A stretch of 21,640 nt of DNA from an uncultured Ignavibacteriota bacterium. GTDB taxonomy: Bacteria > Bacteroidota > Ignavibacteria > Tepidaquicellales > Tepidaquicellaceae. Made by a program: the position numbers and the translations under genes. The notes beneath the pieces were generated by a model. That model searched no databases and was not told the origin of the DNA. It saw nothing but the letters and a program-made list of their open reading frames with translations. Shown in pieces: positions 8,045-16,436 of this stretch; positions within the stretch are counted from its first letter, which is position 1; the number at the start of each line of letters is the position of its first letter. The stretch covers positions 1 through 21,640 of the forward strand of contig CALGOI010000052.1 of the NCBI GenBank assembly GCA_937959065.1, read 5' to 3'.

Positions 8045-10299
8045 AGCACAATGTTTTCTTCTTCTTCTTTTGGTTTGTCATCAGGATATTTTATCCTGTG
8101 GTGATGAATACCAACCAGTATTGTTAAGAAGCTTTGTTTTATTTTGGTCAAGTCCTTAAGAGTCAGGTCGCATTCATCCAGCTGTCCGTCCAGCAAACGC
8201 TCTTTTATAATTTTATCGATTTGCTTTTCCAACTTGTTTGGTGTAGGGTCATCCATTGCGCGGGTTGAGGCCTCTACTCCATCTGCAAGCATCACAATGC
8301 CGGTCTCTTTTTTCTGCGGTTTTGGTCCCGGGTACCTGTATATGATATCTGAATCACCTTCCTCGATATCTTTATCTTTGCTTCTGAAATAAGCAATAAG
8401 CATCGTACCATGGTGCTGAGGAATAAAATCTATTAATTCCTGTGGGAGTTTATACTTCTCTGCCAGTTTGACGCCTTCCTTGACGTGATTCATAATGATT
8501 TTAGCGCTGATCTTGGGATTCAGAGTATCGTGAAGGTTATTATCCATCTGGTTCTCGACGTAATATTCAGGTCGGATCGTCTTACCAATATCGTGATAAT
8601 AACATCCCACCCTGGCTAATATGCCGCTTTCGCCTATTTCGTCAGCTTCTTTTTCACATAGGTTGCCCATAATAAGACTGTTATGGAATGTACCCGGCGC
8701 TTTTGCGGACAATTCCTTAAGCAAGGGGTGATTAAAATCGGAAAGTTCCACCAGTGTAAGATCGGTCGTAATTTTAAATGCCCTTTCATAGAATATCAGA
8801 AGTCCATAAGCAATAACCGGGGACATTATAGCGTTGATACCTCCGAAAAGCAGATGTTCCAGGATCTGGCTGGTATCCTGAGTCCTGTCCAGTGCAATTG
8901 CAAGGATTGCGATAGAGTTACCTATAAGGATAAAAAAGAATGACCGGAATATCTGGCTTCTGTTCTTAACATCTCTTACGCTGAATATAGCAAGTACAGC
9001 TCCGCAGAATGAAATAAACGCTATAGTAAAGTCCCCACCTCTTACGGCTGCGACAAGAAAACATGTAATAGCCGAGCTATAGAATGATAAGCGGGAATCA
9101 AATATTATGGTTAACAGGATAGATGTCACTGGGACAAAAATAAGGAGCTCAATAGGCGCGTTTACAACTACTTGTAAACTGATGTACGCGAAGAAACACT
9201 GTAGTATAACCAATGAAGCTATTAGTATCAGCATCCGGTTATTCTGGTAAACCTCCGGTCTTATATATCTCAAAAAGAAAACAAATGATACCAATAAAAT
9301 TAATACCATTAGAGCCTTTCCGAGGAACTGTACGAAATAATCCTGTACACCAACCTTCTCAAGTCGTACTTTTTTATACGAATCCAGCTTAAGTTTTGTC
9401 TGGCGGGTGATTGGATCATGTTTACTGATAACACGCTCATTTTCTCTTACGATACCGATGGTTTTGGGTATCTGTGCTATCCTGTTATCAATTTCAAGGT
9501 TTGTAAGCTCTTCATTGTAGATAAGGTTTGGTTTCAAAAATACATTTGAGATTTTTTCAACAATTGAGGTCAATTCGTTATTGCTTAGCTGTGGAGAGAA
9601 CTTCTCCTTTACCATAGATTGCACCTGCAGTTCATCGAATATAGGCGCAATCTCTTCGGTTCTGATGACTTTTTCATTTCCATCTGTAATAGATATTGTC
9701 TCTGATGGAATATCCGCTTTGTTCCTGTTCATTATCCTGTTTCGTGACAGCTCTTCAAGGTAAAGAATAAGATCTTCTTTGAACCTGCTAAACGAAATCC
9801 GCTCACCCTGGAGTTCACCTTTATAATAACCAAATAATGTTCTCCATTCCTCAGGAGTAAATTCCACAAATAGCTTATCCTTCTCCTCATCAAGCTGCTC
9901 AGAATTTATATCACCTTTACCGGACTGCACCAGCTGATCAGCTTCGTCAAAAACCTCATTTAACTTAGAGAAAAAATTCCTTAACTGAGCATCAACACTC
10001 GCTTCCTGAAGATTACTCTCCGTAAAAATTGGTGTAACACTGTTTATGACTTCCTGCCTCTCAGCTTCGTAATCCTGCTCATCTTTATAGATTGGAAAAG
10101 AAAATGGAGCAATAAGGTCTTCGCTTGACCATATTGTACCAATCTCGTATTGAGTTTCTATAGACTTATAGCTGGGTAATAAGAAAATTATTATTACCCA
10201 CGTAATTATCCCTATTCCTATCTTAACTCCTAAATTTGTTTTAAAATCGAAGTTAGATGGGAGAGTAAAGAAATTCTTTATTTTGCCTAAGTTCTGCAA
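8041..10299 (-). CDS. pgpH: PgpH-type 7TM receptor HD phosphodiesterase (probable c-di-AMP hydrolase)
   Basis: This 752-residue inner-membrane protein matches the 7TMR-HDED / 7TM / HD arrangement of PgpH (YqfF), known in Firmicutes to break down cyclic di-AMP. One membrane helix (about 25-43) precedes a large extracytoplasmic domain (about 45-315). Seven membrane segments follow (about 323-505), then a cytoplasmic HD domain (about 520-735). HD metal ligands are visible: H539 (TFHNSLIMGNL), H569-D570 in YYHDIGK, H605, H629/H630 in PQHHGT and D673 in LADGVEA. The tail is acidic (EEEEN). The start is TTG at 10299, since no ATG or GTG lies between it and the upstream in-frame TAG. Its TGA overlaps the TTG of xerD. 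The c-di-AMP substrate is inferred from the family; no cyclase gene is in the window. Confidence 0.9.
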   Translation of the reverse strand: MQNLGKIKNFFTLPSNFDFKTNLGVKIGIGIITWVIIIFLLPSYKSIETQYEIGTIWSSEDLIAPFSFPIYKDEQDYEAERQEVINSVTPIFTESNLQEASVDAQLRNFFSKLNEVFDEADQLVQSGKGDINSEQLDEEKDKLFVEFTPEEWRTLFGYYKGELQGERISFSRFKEDLILYLEELSRNRIMNRNKADIPSETISITDGNEKVIRTEEIAPIFDELQVQSMVKEKFSPQLSNNELTSIVEKISNVFLKPNLIYNEELTNLEIDNRIAQIPKTIGIVRENERVISKHDPITRQTKLKLDSYKKVRLEKVGVQDYFVQFLGKALMVLILLVSFVFFLRYIRPEVYQNNRMLILIASLVILQCFFAYISLQVVVNAPIELLIFVPVTSILLTIIFDSRLSFYSSAITCFLVAAVRGGDFTIAFISFCGAVLAIFSVRDVKNRSQIFRSFFFILIGNSIAILAIALDRTQDTSQILEHLLFGGINAIMSPVIAYGLLIFYERAFKITTDLTLVELSDFNHPLLKELSAKAPGTFHNSLIMGNLCEKEADEIGESGILARVGCYYHDIGKTIRPEYYVENQMDNNLHDTLNPKISAKIIMNHVKEGVKLAEKYKLPQELIDFIPQHHGTMLIAYFRSKDKDIEEGDSDIIYRYPGPKPQKKETGIVMLADGVEASTRAMDDPTPNKLEKQIDKIIKERLLDGQLDECDLTLKDLTKIKQSFLTILVGIHHHRIKYPDDKPKEEEENIVL

Positions 10300-10342
10300 T
10301 AAATAAACTATCTATTTTAAAAAATTTAGCTAAAAATATAAA

Positions 10343-10376
10343 AAAAAGTAGTGCTTAATATAAGCAACTACTTTTT
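10343..10376. terminator. Terminator after the broken small gene
   Basis: A hairpin with arms AAAAAGTAGT (10343-10352) and ACTACTTTTT (10367-10376) continues inward as GCTTA/TAAGC with a single bulged A and a 3-base loop. On the minus strand it is followed by seven Ts. It lies 25 bases beyond the stop of the small minus-strand gene and separates it from pgpH. Confidence 0.8.
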
Positions 10377-10400
10377 AAAGATAAAAATTTTAAACTCTTA

Positions 10401-10700
10401 TTAAATACCGTATTTGGTGATATATGTGGCTTTTCCGTTCTCTATGTAATCGTTATATAGTTTATTGGTCAATTCCATAACATTATCATCGTTATTATCT
10501 TCAATATTTTCATATTCTTCTTCATCCTTACAGATGTAGATTTCGGAAAAGTTATTTGAGCCCTTCTTATTTTCGTAAATGCCGTAATCTTTACCTAAAG
10601 TTCCTTTTATAAGATCAATCAATTTCCCGGCTATATAAAAGTATTCTTATTTCTTTTTAGGTATTACGTTGTAGTTAATTTCAAATATAATCTTTGACAT
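10401..10700 (-). pseudogene. Small ~99-residue protein gene interrupted by in-frame TAA
   Basis: Read from ATG at 10700-10698, one frame gives MSKIIFEINYNVIPKKK (17 residues), then TAA at 10649-10647, then continues without another stop for 81 residues: EYFYIAGKLIDLIKG..., a segment with NNFSEIYICKDEEEYENI, and the end GKATYITKYGI, stopping at 10401. The longest uninterrupted conventional ORF is only 73 residues, from a TTG at 10622. I read this as one 99-residue gene with a nonsense codon at position 18, because the two halves together look like a compact alpha+beta domain: a beta strand (IIFEINYNV), a helix, a second strand pair (YGIYENK / FSEIYIC), and a helix after the acidic stretch. 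This resembles small ferredoxin-like (ABM-type) proteins, but that is a guess. Its terminator lies just downstream. Function unknown. Confidence 0.62.
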
Positions 10701-10831
10701 TAATTTGAGTTAATTTTTAAAAAGGAATAATATAGCTATGTCCTATTGGAAAAAAAAGCTAATTTTAAATTTAAATAGGAATATTCCACTATGCTTTTCC
10801 TAGTTATGTTGTATATGCATATATACATAAC
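10701..10831. other. AT-rich intergenic stretch with short inverted repeats
   Basis: No ORF is credible here. Visible elements are the perfect palindrome GGAATATTCC (10778-10787), an inverted pair TCCTATT (10741-10747) / AATAGGA (10774-10780), and GTTATG (10803-10808) / CATAAC (10826-10831) around a TATATGCATATATA core. These might be promoter or operator parts for the small minus-strand gene, or chance in AT-rich DNA. Confidence 0.35.
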
Positions 10832-10862
10832 AAAAAAGAGCGTTCTAAAAACGCTCTTTTTT
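10832..10862. terminator. Terminator after the P-domain T9SS gene
   Basis: A 13-bp perfect stem, AAAAAAGAGCGTT (10832-10844) and AACGCTCTTTTTT (10850-10862), has a 5-base loop. It has U-runs in both directions and lies 22 bases beyond the stop of the minus-strand P-domain gene (10884), so it ends that transcript. Confidence 0.9.
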
Positions 10863-10883
10863 TATAGTCTATAATTATAAATC

Positions 10884-12431
10884 TTATTTGAGAAGTACCA
10901 TTTTCTTAACTTCTACAAAATCTCCAACCTGGAGTCGGTAAAAGTAAGTACCACTGGATAGTCCGGCTCCATCAAATTCTGAGATATATTCCCCGGAAGC
11001 TAATTGTTTATCCACAAGGGTAGATACTTCTTTTCCAAGCATATCATATACCTTAAGGCTAACAAGGCCTGATTTTGGAATTGCAAATCTAATCTTTGTT
11101 GTTGGGTTAAATGGATTAGGATAGTTTTGTCCTAATTCATATCTATCAGGTGTTTGATTGTTGCTGGAAATAATTTGGGTAATATTATCACTATAAAAAC
11201 ATATACTCCATGCTCTGAGTGAACCTGTATCGCCGCCGGCTCTATCATGCATTGACAATATCCACAATCCGGCCATGTTTGATGCTGCACCGCCCGGTCT
11301 GACGAAATGTTTTTTGAGTGAATCAACACCGGTTCTACCTCCGCATAAATATGGTCCGGGGGGAGGTGTTCCGCTTGTTACAGAAACAAGAGGAGTTGAT
11401 GCAGAGTCAGTTAACCTGATACCAAATAAGTTATCCGCGCTGTTTCCAAATGTACCGGTTCCAATCCATGCAAATAGTGAATCTGTCTGGCCTCCATGTG
11501 AAAGATCAAAAACAAGATCACCAATCCATGTGTGAATTACAGTATCAATTACAACTGTAATATCTGTAAGTGGCCCGGAATTGTTTAAAACAGAAATGGT
11601 ATCTCTGGCTGACCCTGTAAGGTTATCGGGAATCGATTTCCAGATGCCGTTCCTTGAAAAACAAATACTGTTACCTCCGGGAGGAGGAACATCAACTACA
11701 TAACGAATTGCTCCGGTTAAAGCCCTCGATGAAAACCAGCTGCCGGTTGGAGTAAATGGGACTGAACGGCCATCCCCCGTTTTAAGTGCAACATTCGTGT
11801 CTGAATAAGTGCTGTATGGAGGTGAACCTGTTCCAAAATATCGTGGTCCAACACCTATAAATTGAATTGCAACCCCAACTGTATCACCTGCAGGAACAAG
11901 TATTGGAGGGACATTAAACAATAATGAAATACCATTTGCAGTTGAGCCTTGAGTTACCGGAACCGTTCCTATGGATGTCCAGCCCGCTGATGAACTACCG
12001 GGACCTGAGCCAACCGGTCCTCCTAATGCTGAACCTGAACGTGTAAAAATTTGCACACTGAAACTTGCACCGGCACCTGCTGTGCTTCCCGTACTTATTT
12101 GAGTTACAATAATATTGTTTGAACCAGCCATCAAATCCAGGAACATAGCCCAATTCGGTGAACCTCCATTATTTGGAGGACCGGGATTTGCATTTAGTGT
12201 AATTGTATCCGCTGCACTGGATTCAGTTTGTAAAGTATAAACTGGGCTTCTGAAAGGTATCTCGACTTTAGAATTATCATCCACAAGCTGATAAGGATTT
12301 TTCTGAGAAGAAAGATAATCTTCATCAGGAATGTTATCATTCTCTACTAAAAAACTACCGTAGAAAAAAACAACCGAAACTAATAACACTAAAGCTAAAA
12401 GAACTTTTTTTTGATTGTAATTACCCCACAT
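10884..12431 (-). CDS. Secreted P-domain protein with T9SS sorting domain
   Basis: This 515-residue protein is exported and probably surface-bound or released. The N-terminus has a KK pair and a hydrophobic core (LLALVLLVSVVFFYG, about 11-25). Residues about 70-250 form a beta-rich Gly/Ser/Thr region that I do not recognise, possibly a jelly-roll domain. Residues about 255-415 look like a proprotein-convertase P-domain (WIGDLVFDLSHGG at 302-314, DNLFGIRLTD at 333-342, MAGLWILSMHDRAGGDTGSLRAWSICF region at 386-412). The last ~80 residues are a type A T9SS sorting domain (NYPNPFNPTTKIRFA at 436-450, ending VEVKKMVLLK). No protease catalytic domain is present, so the P-domain here may act as a binding or stability module. 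The ATG at 12431 is fixed by a good Shine-Dalgarno, and the gene has its own promoter and terminator. Confidence 0.9.
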   Translation of the reverse strand: MWGNYNQKKVLLALVLLVSVVFFYGSFLVENDNIPDEDYLSSQKNPYQLVDDNSKVEIPFRSPVYTLQTESSAADTITLNANPGPPNNGGSPNWAMFLDLMAGSNNIIVTQISTGSTAGAGASFSVQIFTRSGSALGGPVGSGPGSSSAGWTSIGTVPVTQGSTANGISLLFNVPPILVPAGDTVGVAIQFIGVGPRYFGTGSPPYSTYSDTNVALKTGDGRSVPFTPTGSWFSSRALTGAIRYVVDVPPPGGNSICFSRNGIWKSIPDNLTGSARDTISVLNNSGPLTDITVVIDTVIHTWIGDLVFDLSHGGQTDSLFAWIGTGTFGNSADNLFGIRLTDSASTPLVSVTSGTPPPGPYLCGGRTGVDSLKKHFVRPGGAASNMAGLWILSMHDRAGGDTGSLRAWSICFYSDNITQIISSNNQTPDRYELGQNYPNPFNPTTKIRFAIPKSGLVSLKVYDMLGKEVSTLVDKQLASGEYISEFDGAGLSSGTYFYRLQVGDFVEVKKMVLLK

Positions 12432-12436
12432 AATTA

Positions 12437-12441
12437 CTCCT
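12437..12441 (-). promoter_or_regulatory. Shine-Dalgarno AGGAG of the P-domain gene
   Basis: AGGAG on the minus strand lies five bases before ATG 12431-12429. It settles the start of this gene. It is notable because many other genes in the window lack a clear Shine-Dalgarno site. Confidence 0.75.
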
Positions 12442-12454
12442 TTTTTTGATTCAT

Positions 12455-12486
12455 TAAATATAGTAATAAAGGACTATGCCTGCAAA
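12455..12486 (-). promoter_or_regulatory. Bacteroidetes-type promoter of the P-domain gene
   Basis: On the minus strand, TTTG (12486-12483) is followed after 20 bases by TATATTTA (12462-12455), a 7-of-8 match to the Bacteroidetes -7 element TAnnTTTG. The expected start of transcription is near 12448, giving a leader of about 17 bases that contains the AGGAG site. The order and spacing fit well; the call rests on pattern alone. Confidence 0.55.
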
Positions 12487-12603
12487 TAGTTTTTTCATTG
12501 ATTTTGGTTAGTTTTTAATACTTTTTAGAAGAATTAAAAGAATTTTTTTCATTTTTTACTTGTTACCTTTATTGTAATTTGATATTCCAGCATTTAACAT
12601 TTT

Positions 12604-14136
12604 ATGAGATATATACTACTTACCCTGTTATTTTTTTTAACTCCATTATTTTCTATTGCAAATCCTTCTACACCTGTTCTCGAAGGAATCGATGATGTTA
12701 TCTCATCCGGACTTGACGATCTTTATAATCTAAGATTTTCAGATGCGGAAAGAAAATTCAAGCAAGCCCAGAATCAATATCCAAACGACATTAAAGGATA
12801 CTTTTATGAATCACTGATCTATTTCCACTCCGCTCAGTTTAGTAAGGATGAAGCTGAATACGAGAAATTCATCAGAATATCGGATAAAGTGATCGAAAGA
12901 TGTGACGACATACTCGATGATGATGAGAACAACACCGAAGTATTATTCTACAAAGGACAATCCCATAGTTACCGGTCTCTGCTAATGCTAAGTCAGAATA
13001 AAAGTCTACTGCAGGCCGCATCGAACGGAAGTGATGGATATAAAATCCTCTCAGACGTAGTTAAAAAGAATCCCGGTTTCTATGACGCCTATATGGGGCT
13101 TGGACTCTACAGGATCGCGATCGGATTTTTACCGGAAAAATTTAAATGGCTTTTGTCTGTTATCGGCTTCGATGGCGATGTCCGTGAAGGAAAACGTCTT
13201 CTTAAAGTCGCAAAGGATAAAGGAAAATTTACCAAAGTCGATGCACGTGTCTATCTGTCTCTTTTCACACTAAGGGAGAAAGAGGAAGATTCAGGTGAAA
13301 CTGTCCGAATGCTCGAAGGGCTGGTCAATGAATATCCCGAGAGTCCTGCGTTTCACGTTTTCTATGCAACTGCATTGCAGAATGAAGGTGAGATAGATAA
13401 AGCAATCGAAGAAGCAAATAAATCGCTGTCTTTAAATACTCACTCACTTCAAAATGAGATACAGAAAGCCGCGTATTTCGTGCTGGGAAATTCACACTTC
13501 CGTAAAAATGATTTTCAAAATGCCGCTAAATATTTCGAGGAGCATTTGAAACACGTTAATTACAACGACCGTTATAATATCTCTCTCTTCCATACAGGAC
13601 TTTCATACGAACTTTCAGGTAACCGACAGAAAGCAATAGACTTCTACAGCAAGACACGTACTGACTTTATCGATGAAAGAGATGGCGATGCTGATAAGCT
13701 GTTCCATCTATATTCACAGAAGCTGATTAATAACCCCATCCAAAAATTCGACTCGCTTTTACTCGCAGGGATGAATCACCGCTACTCATACCGTCTGGAT
13801 GAAGCACTAAAAGTCTTTAACGGCATCCTGATATCCGATATGATGAATAAAATGTCCGACGATGATAAGATACGGCTGTATATGGAAACCGGGCACGCCT
13901 ATACTTACAACAAACAGGATGACCTGGCAATAGATTATTTTACACGCTGTACTAAGCTCGACCCGAATAGCGAAAAGTGGATGATACCTCACGCATACTT
14001 CGAGCTGGGTAAAATATACTCCCGTAAAGGAAACAAAGCAAAAGCTGACGAAATGTTCGAGAAAATTTACGATTATGGTGAATATATTTTCCGCTCATTT
14101 CTCGAGATACGGCTGCGGAGTTACCGGGAAGGGTAA
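12604..14136 (+). CDS. Exported tetratricopeptide-repeat protein
   Basis: This 510-residue protein starts with a signal peptide (MRYILLTLLFFLTPLFSIA), so it is probably periplasmic or on the outer membrane. The rest is helical repeats of TPR type: one near 36-75 (LRFSDAERKFKQAQNQYP), then units near 250-280 (EGEIDKAIEEANKSLSLN), 287-320 (KNDFQNAAKYFEEHL), 325-355 (GNRQKAIDFYSKTR), 425-455 (QDDLAIDYFTRCTKLDPNS) and 462-492 (GNKAKADEMFEKIYDYG). The middle part (about 145-205, with AYMGLGLYRIAIGFLP) resembles the irregular repeats of larger Bacteroidetes TPR proteins. TPR proteins bind other proteins; no partner can be named. It stands alone, divergent from the P-domain gene, with a terminator 20 bases after the stop. 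Confidence 0.87.
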   Translation: MRYILLTLLFFLTPLFSIANPSTPVLEGIDDVISSGLDDLYNLRFSDAERKFKQAQNQYPNDIKGYFYESLIYFHSAQFSKDEAEYEKFIRISDKVIERCDDILDDDENNTEVLFYKGQSHSYRSLLMLSQNKSLLQAASNGSDGYKILSDVVKKNPGFYDAYMGLGLYRIAIGFLPEKFKWLLSVIGFDGDVREGKRLLKVAKDKGKFTKVDARVYLSLFTLREKEEDSGETVRMLEGLVNEYPESPAFHVFYATALQNEGEIDKAIEEANKSLSLNTHSLQNEIQKAAYFVLGNSHFRKNDFQNAAKYFEEHLKHVNYNDRYNISLFHTGLSYELSGNRQKAIDFYSKTRTDFIDERDGDADKLFHLYSQKLINNPIQKFDSLLLAGMNHRYSYRLDEALKVFNGILISDMMNKMSDDDKIRLYMETGHAYTYNKQDDLAIDYFTRCTKLDPNSEKWMIPHAYFELGKIYSRKGNKAKADEMFEKIYDYGEYIFRSFLEIRLRSYREG

Positions 14137-14155
14137 CAATAGATTTCACAGTTTT

Positions 14156-14190
14156 AAAACCGCCCAAATTTAACGAATATCGGCGGTTTT
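14156..14190 (+). terminator. Terminator after the TPR gene
   Basis: AAAACCGCC (14156-14164) pairs with GGCGGTTTT (14182-14190) around a 17-base AT-rich loop, followed by more Ts. It lies 20 bases beyond the TPR gene stop and separates it from the next transcript. Confidence 0.82.
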
Positions 14191-14236
14191 TTTATTTAAG
14201 TTTATGTAAAAACTATTAAAAGTACGTCTAATTGCA

Positions 14237-14267
14237 TTTAAAAAGAGGGTAAAATTAGCTATCTTTA
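14237..14267 (+). promoter_or_regulatory. Possible promoter of the DUF255-aconitase run
   Basis: TTTA (14237-14240), then 19 bases, then TATCTTTA (14260-14267), a 7-of-8 match to TAnnTTTG. The ATG follows only six bases after the element, so transcription would start at or next to the start codon and the mRNA would be nearly leaderless. No Shine-Dalgarno is present, which fits. The upstream element is a weak match. Confidence 0.35.
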
Positions 14268-14273
14268 AAGATT

Positions 14274-16433
14274 ATGACCACCTTTGAAGCCAAATCTAAC
14301 CAACTAATTAACGAAAAAAGCCCTTATTTACTCCAACATGCTTATAATCCCGTTGATTGGTATCCATGGAATGAAAATACCTTCAAACTAGCAAAAGACC
14401 AAAATAAGCCGATTTTTCTTTCAATTGGCTATTCTACTTGCTATTGGTGTCACGTAATGGAACGTGAGGTATTCGAAGATGAAGAAATCGCTGCTCTGAT
14501 GAACGATTACTTCATAAATATTAAAGTCGATCGTGAAGAAAGACCTGACGTTGACAGAATTTATATGCTTGCGTTACAGGCAATGACCGGAGCAGGCGGC
14601 TGGCCAATGAGCATGTTCCTCACTCCAGATTTAAAACCGTTTTACGGTGCCACCTACATTCCCCCAAAGGAAAAATACGGTAGAGCAGGATTCGAAGACG
14701 TTATTTCCGAAATACACAAAGTCTGGGAAAATAAACGAGACGAAGTCATTAACAGTAGTGAACAGATATACGACCTGCTGAATAAAAAACTTTCACAACC
14801 CGGACCTGAAGAAAAGCTCCCCTTTGATGAGTACATCTTCGATAAGTGCTTCGAGACATGCGAAAGAGTCTTTGATGTGGAGCATGGAGGTTTTGGTACA
14901 GGAAATAAATTCCCTCGCCCCGTAATACTGAATTTCCTGCTTCAATACCATTACTTCACCGGCAAGAACGAAGCGCTCGATATGGTCACATATACCCTCC
15001 ATAAGATGTATATGGGTGGCTTATTTGATCATCTTGCAGGAGGATTTCACAGGTATTCCGTTGACGAACTATGGCGTGTCCCCCACTTCGAAAAGATGCT
15101 ATATGACCAGGCGCAGCTCGCATCCACATACCTCGATGCCTATATGGTTACAAAGAAGGAGATCTATCTCAGCATCGCTGAAAAAACTCTTGAGTATGTA
15201 CTAAACTATATGACTGATAAAGAAGGCGGGTTTTACTCGGCTGAAGATGCCGAAAGTGCCATATCTGAAGACGAACTCGACATCAAAGAAGAAGGTGCTT
15301 ACTACCTCTGGACACAAGATGAGATAAACGACGCGCTCGGCAGCGAGAACGGTGTCATTATGAATAACTACTTCGGTACACAACCTAACGGAAATACGAT
15401 AAACGACCCGCACGAAGTCTTCGGAAATAAAAACGTACTCTTCATTTCGAAAGACCTGCACGATATGGGGAAGCTCTTCAATAAAACTCCTGAGGAACTG
15501 GTCGACATAATCAAAAACTCTAAGGAGGAACTCCTTACTGCTCGTGAGCAGCGTCCGAAACCGCATCTCGATGATAAGATACTTACATCCTGGAACGCGC
15601 TTATGATATCCGCCTTCGCGAAAGCATACCGCCTGACGGGAAATCAGAAATACCTCTCAGCAGCGGAGAACAGCCTGGCATTTATTTTAAAGTATCTTTA
15701 CAATGACGGCACTGGCGAAATCTTCCACAGGTACCGTGACGGTGAAGCAAAATACGCCGGCTCTCTCGAAGACTACGCTTTTATTATACAGGCATTGATA
15801 GACATGTATGAAGTAACCTTTAACACTGATTACCTACCAACAGCTGTTAAGCTTAATAAATATACCATCGATAATTTCTACGATAAAGAAAACGGTGGTT
15901 TCTTCGACATCCCCGGTGACAGCAAAGACATCATTCTTAAAACCAAAGAATCGTACGACGGCGCGGAGCCTTCCGGTAATTCCATACAGATACTTAACCT
16001 CCTCAAACTGGCCATCGTCATTGATGATAGTTCACTGAGGGACATAGCGGACAAGAGTTTAAATTTCTTCTATACTGATCTTGAAAGAATGCCGTTCTCC
16101 AGCCCGCAGCTGCTATTTGCGCTTTACGATGATATGAAAGGTTCTGCCGAGATAGTTTTGTCAGGCGAAAAGGATTCACAGGAGTTTAAAAATTTACAGA
16201 ACATAATTAATTCAACCTATATACCAAACAGAATACTTCTCTACGCTGACAGCCCGGTAGAAAATGTAGCGCCTTTCATTAAGACCATCGTGGAAAATGC
16301 AAGCGGTACCAATGTCTTTATTTGCGAAAACTATAAGTGTGACCTTCCCGTGAAGGACGAGCAGCAGCTTAGAGATGCTCTGGCTAATTTAAAATCTAAA
16401 TTCTCTAACAACATTAAAGTTTCGGAGGAATAA
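14274..16433 (+). CDS. DUF255 thioredoxin-like / six-hairpin protein (YyaL / SPATA20 family)
   Basis: This 719-residue cytoplasmic protein belongs to the widespread YyaL / SPATA20 family. An N-terminal thioredoxin-like domain (about 1-165) has the family signature: SPYLLQHAYNPVDWYPW (16-32), IGYSTCYWCHVME (51-63) with a CxxC at C56/C59, VDREERPDVD (85-94) and GGWPM (108-112). The remainder is an alpha/alpha-barrel glycosidase-like domain (HFEKMLYDQAQLA, GGFYSAEDAES, LTSWNALMISAFAKAYR). The biochemical role is not established; a redox or sugar-related function is only suggested by the folds. Length and motifs look normal. Its stop is three bases before the aconitase ATG, and the aconitase Shine-Dalgarno lies inside its last codons. 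Confidence 0.93.
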   Translation: MTTFEAKSNQLINEKSPYLLQHAYNPVDWYPWNENTFKLAKDQNKPIFLSIGYSTCYWCHVMEREVFEDEEIAALMNDYFINIKVDREERPDVDRIYMLALQAMTGAGGWPMSMFLTPDLKPFYGATYIPPKEKYGRAGFEDVISEIHKVWENKRDEVINSSEQIYDLLNKKLSQPGPEEKLPFDEYIFDKCFETCERVFDVEHGGFGTGNKFPRPVILNFLLQYHYFTGKNEALDMVTYTLHKMYMGGLFDHLAGGFHRYSVDELWRVPHFEKMLYDQAQLASTYLDAYMVTKKEIYLSIAEKTLEYVLNYMTDKEGGFYSAEDAESAISEDELDIKEEGAYYLWTQDEINDALGSENGVIMNNYFGTQPNGNTINDPHEVFGNKNVLFISKDLHDMGKLFNKTPEELVDIIKNSKEELLTAREQRPKPHLDDKILTSWNALMISAFAKAYRLTGNQKYLSAAENSLAFILKYLYNDGTGEIFHRYRDGEAKYAGSLEDYAFIIQALIDMYEVTFNTDYLPTAVKLNKYTIDNFYDKENGGFFDIPGDSKDIILKTKESYDGAEPSGNSIQILNLLKLAIVIDDSSLRDIADKSLNFFYTDLERMPFSSPQLLFALYDDMKGSAEIVLSGEKDSQEFKNLQNIINSTYIPNRILLYADSPVENVAPFIKTIVENASGTNVFICENYKCDLPVKDEQQLRDALANLKSKFSNNIKVSEE
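16424..16428 (+). promoter_or_regulatory. Shine-Dalgarno GGAGG of the aconitase gene
   Basis: GGAGG lies eight bases before ATG 16437, inside the last codons of the DUF255 gene. It is the strongest ribosome site in the window and fits high translation of aconitase. Confidence 0.75.
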
Positions 16434-16436
16434 CAA

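Noticed and set aside
10682..10689. Perfect TAnnTTTG element (TATATTTG, minus strand) as promoter of the small gene
   Set aside because: It lies inside the first codons of the reconstructed 99-residue frame and lacks a TTTG partner at the right distance, so it is probably coding sequence.
10694..10733. Plus-strand TTGACA ... TAATAT promoter for a small RNA ending at the 10832 terminator
   Set aside because: The gap between the two elements is 28 bases, far from 17, and the stretch covers the start of the broken minus-strand gene. No other support.
10778..10787. Palindrome GGAATATTCC as an operator
   Set aside because: A ten-base palindrome in AT-rich DNA is easily found by chance, and no regulator gene is next to it.
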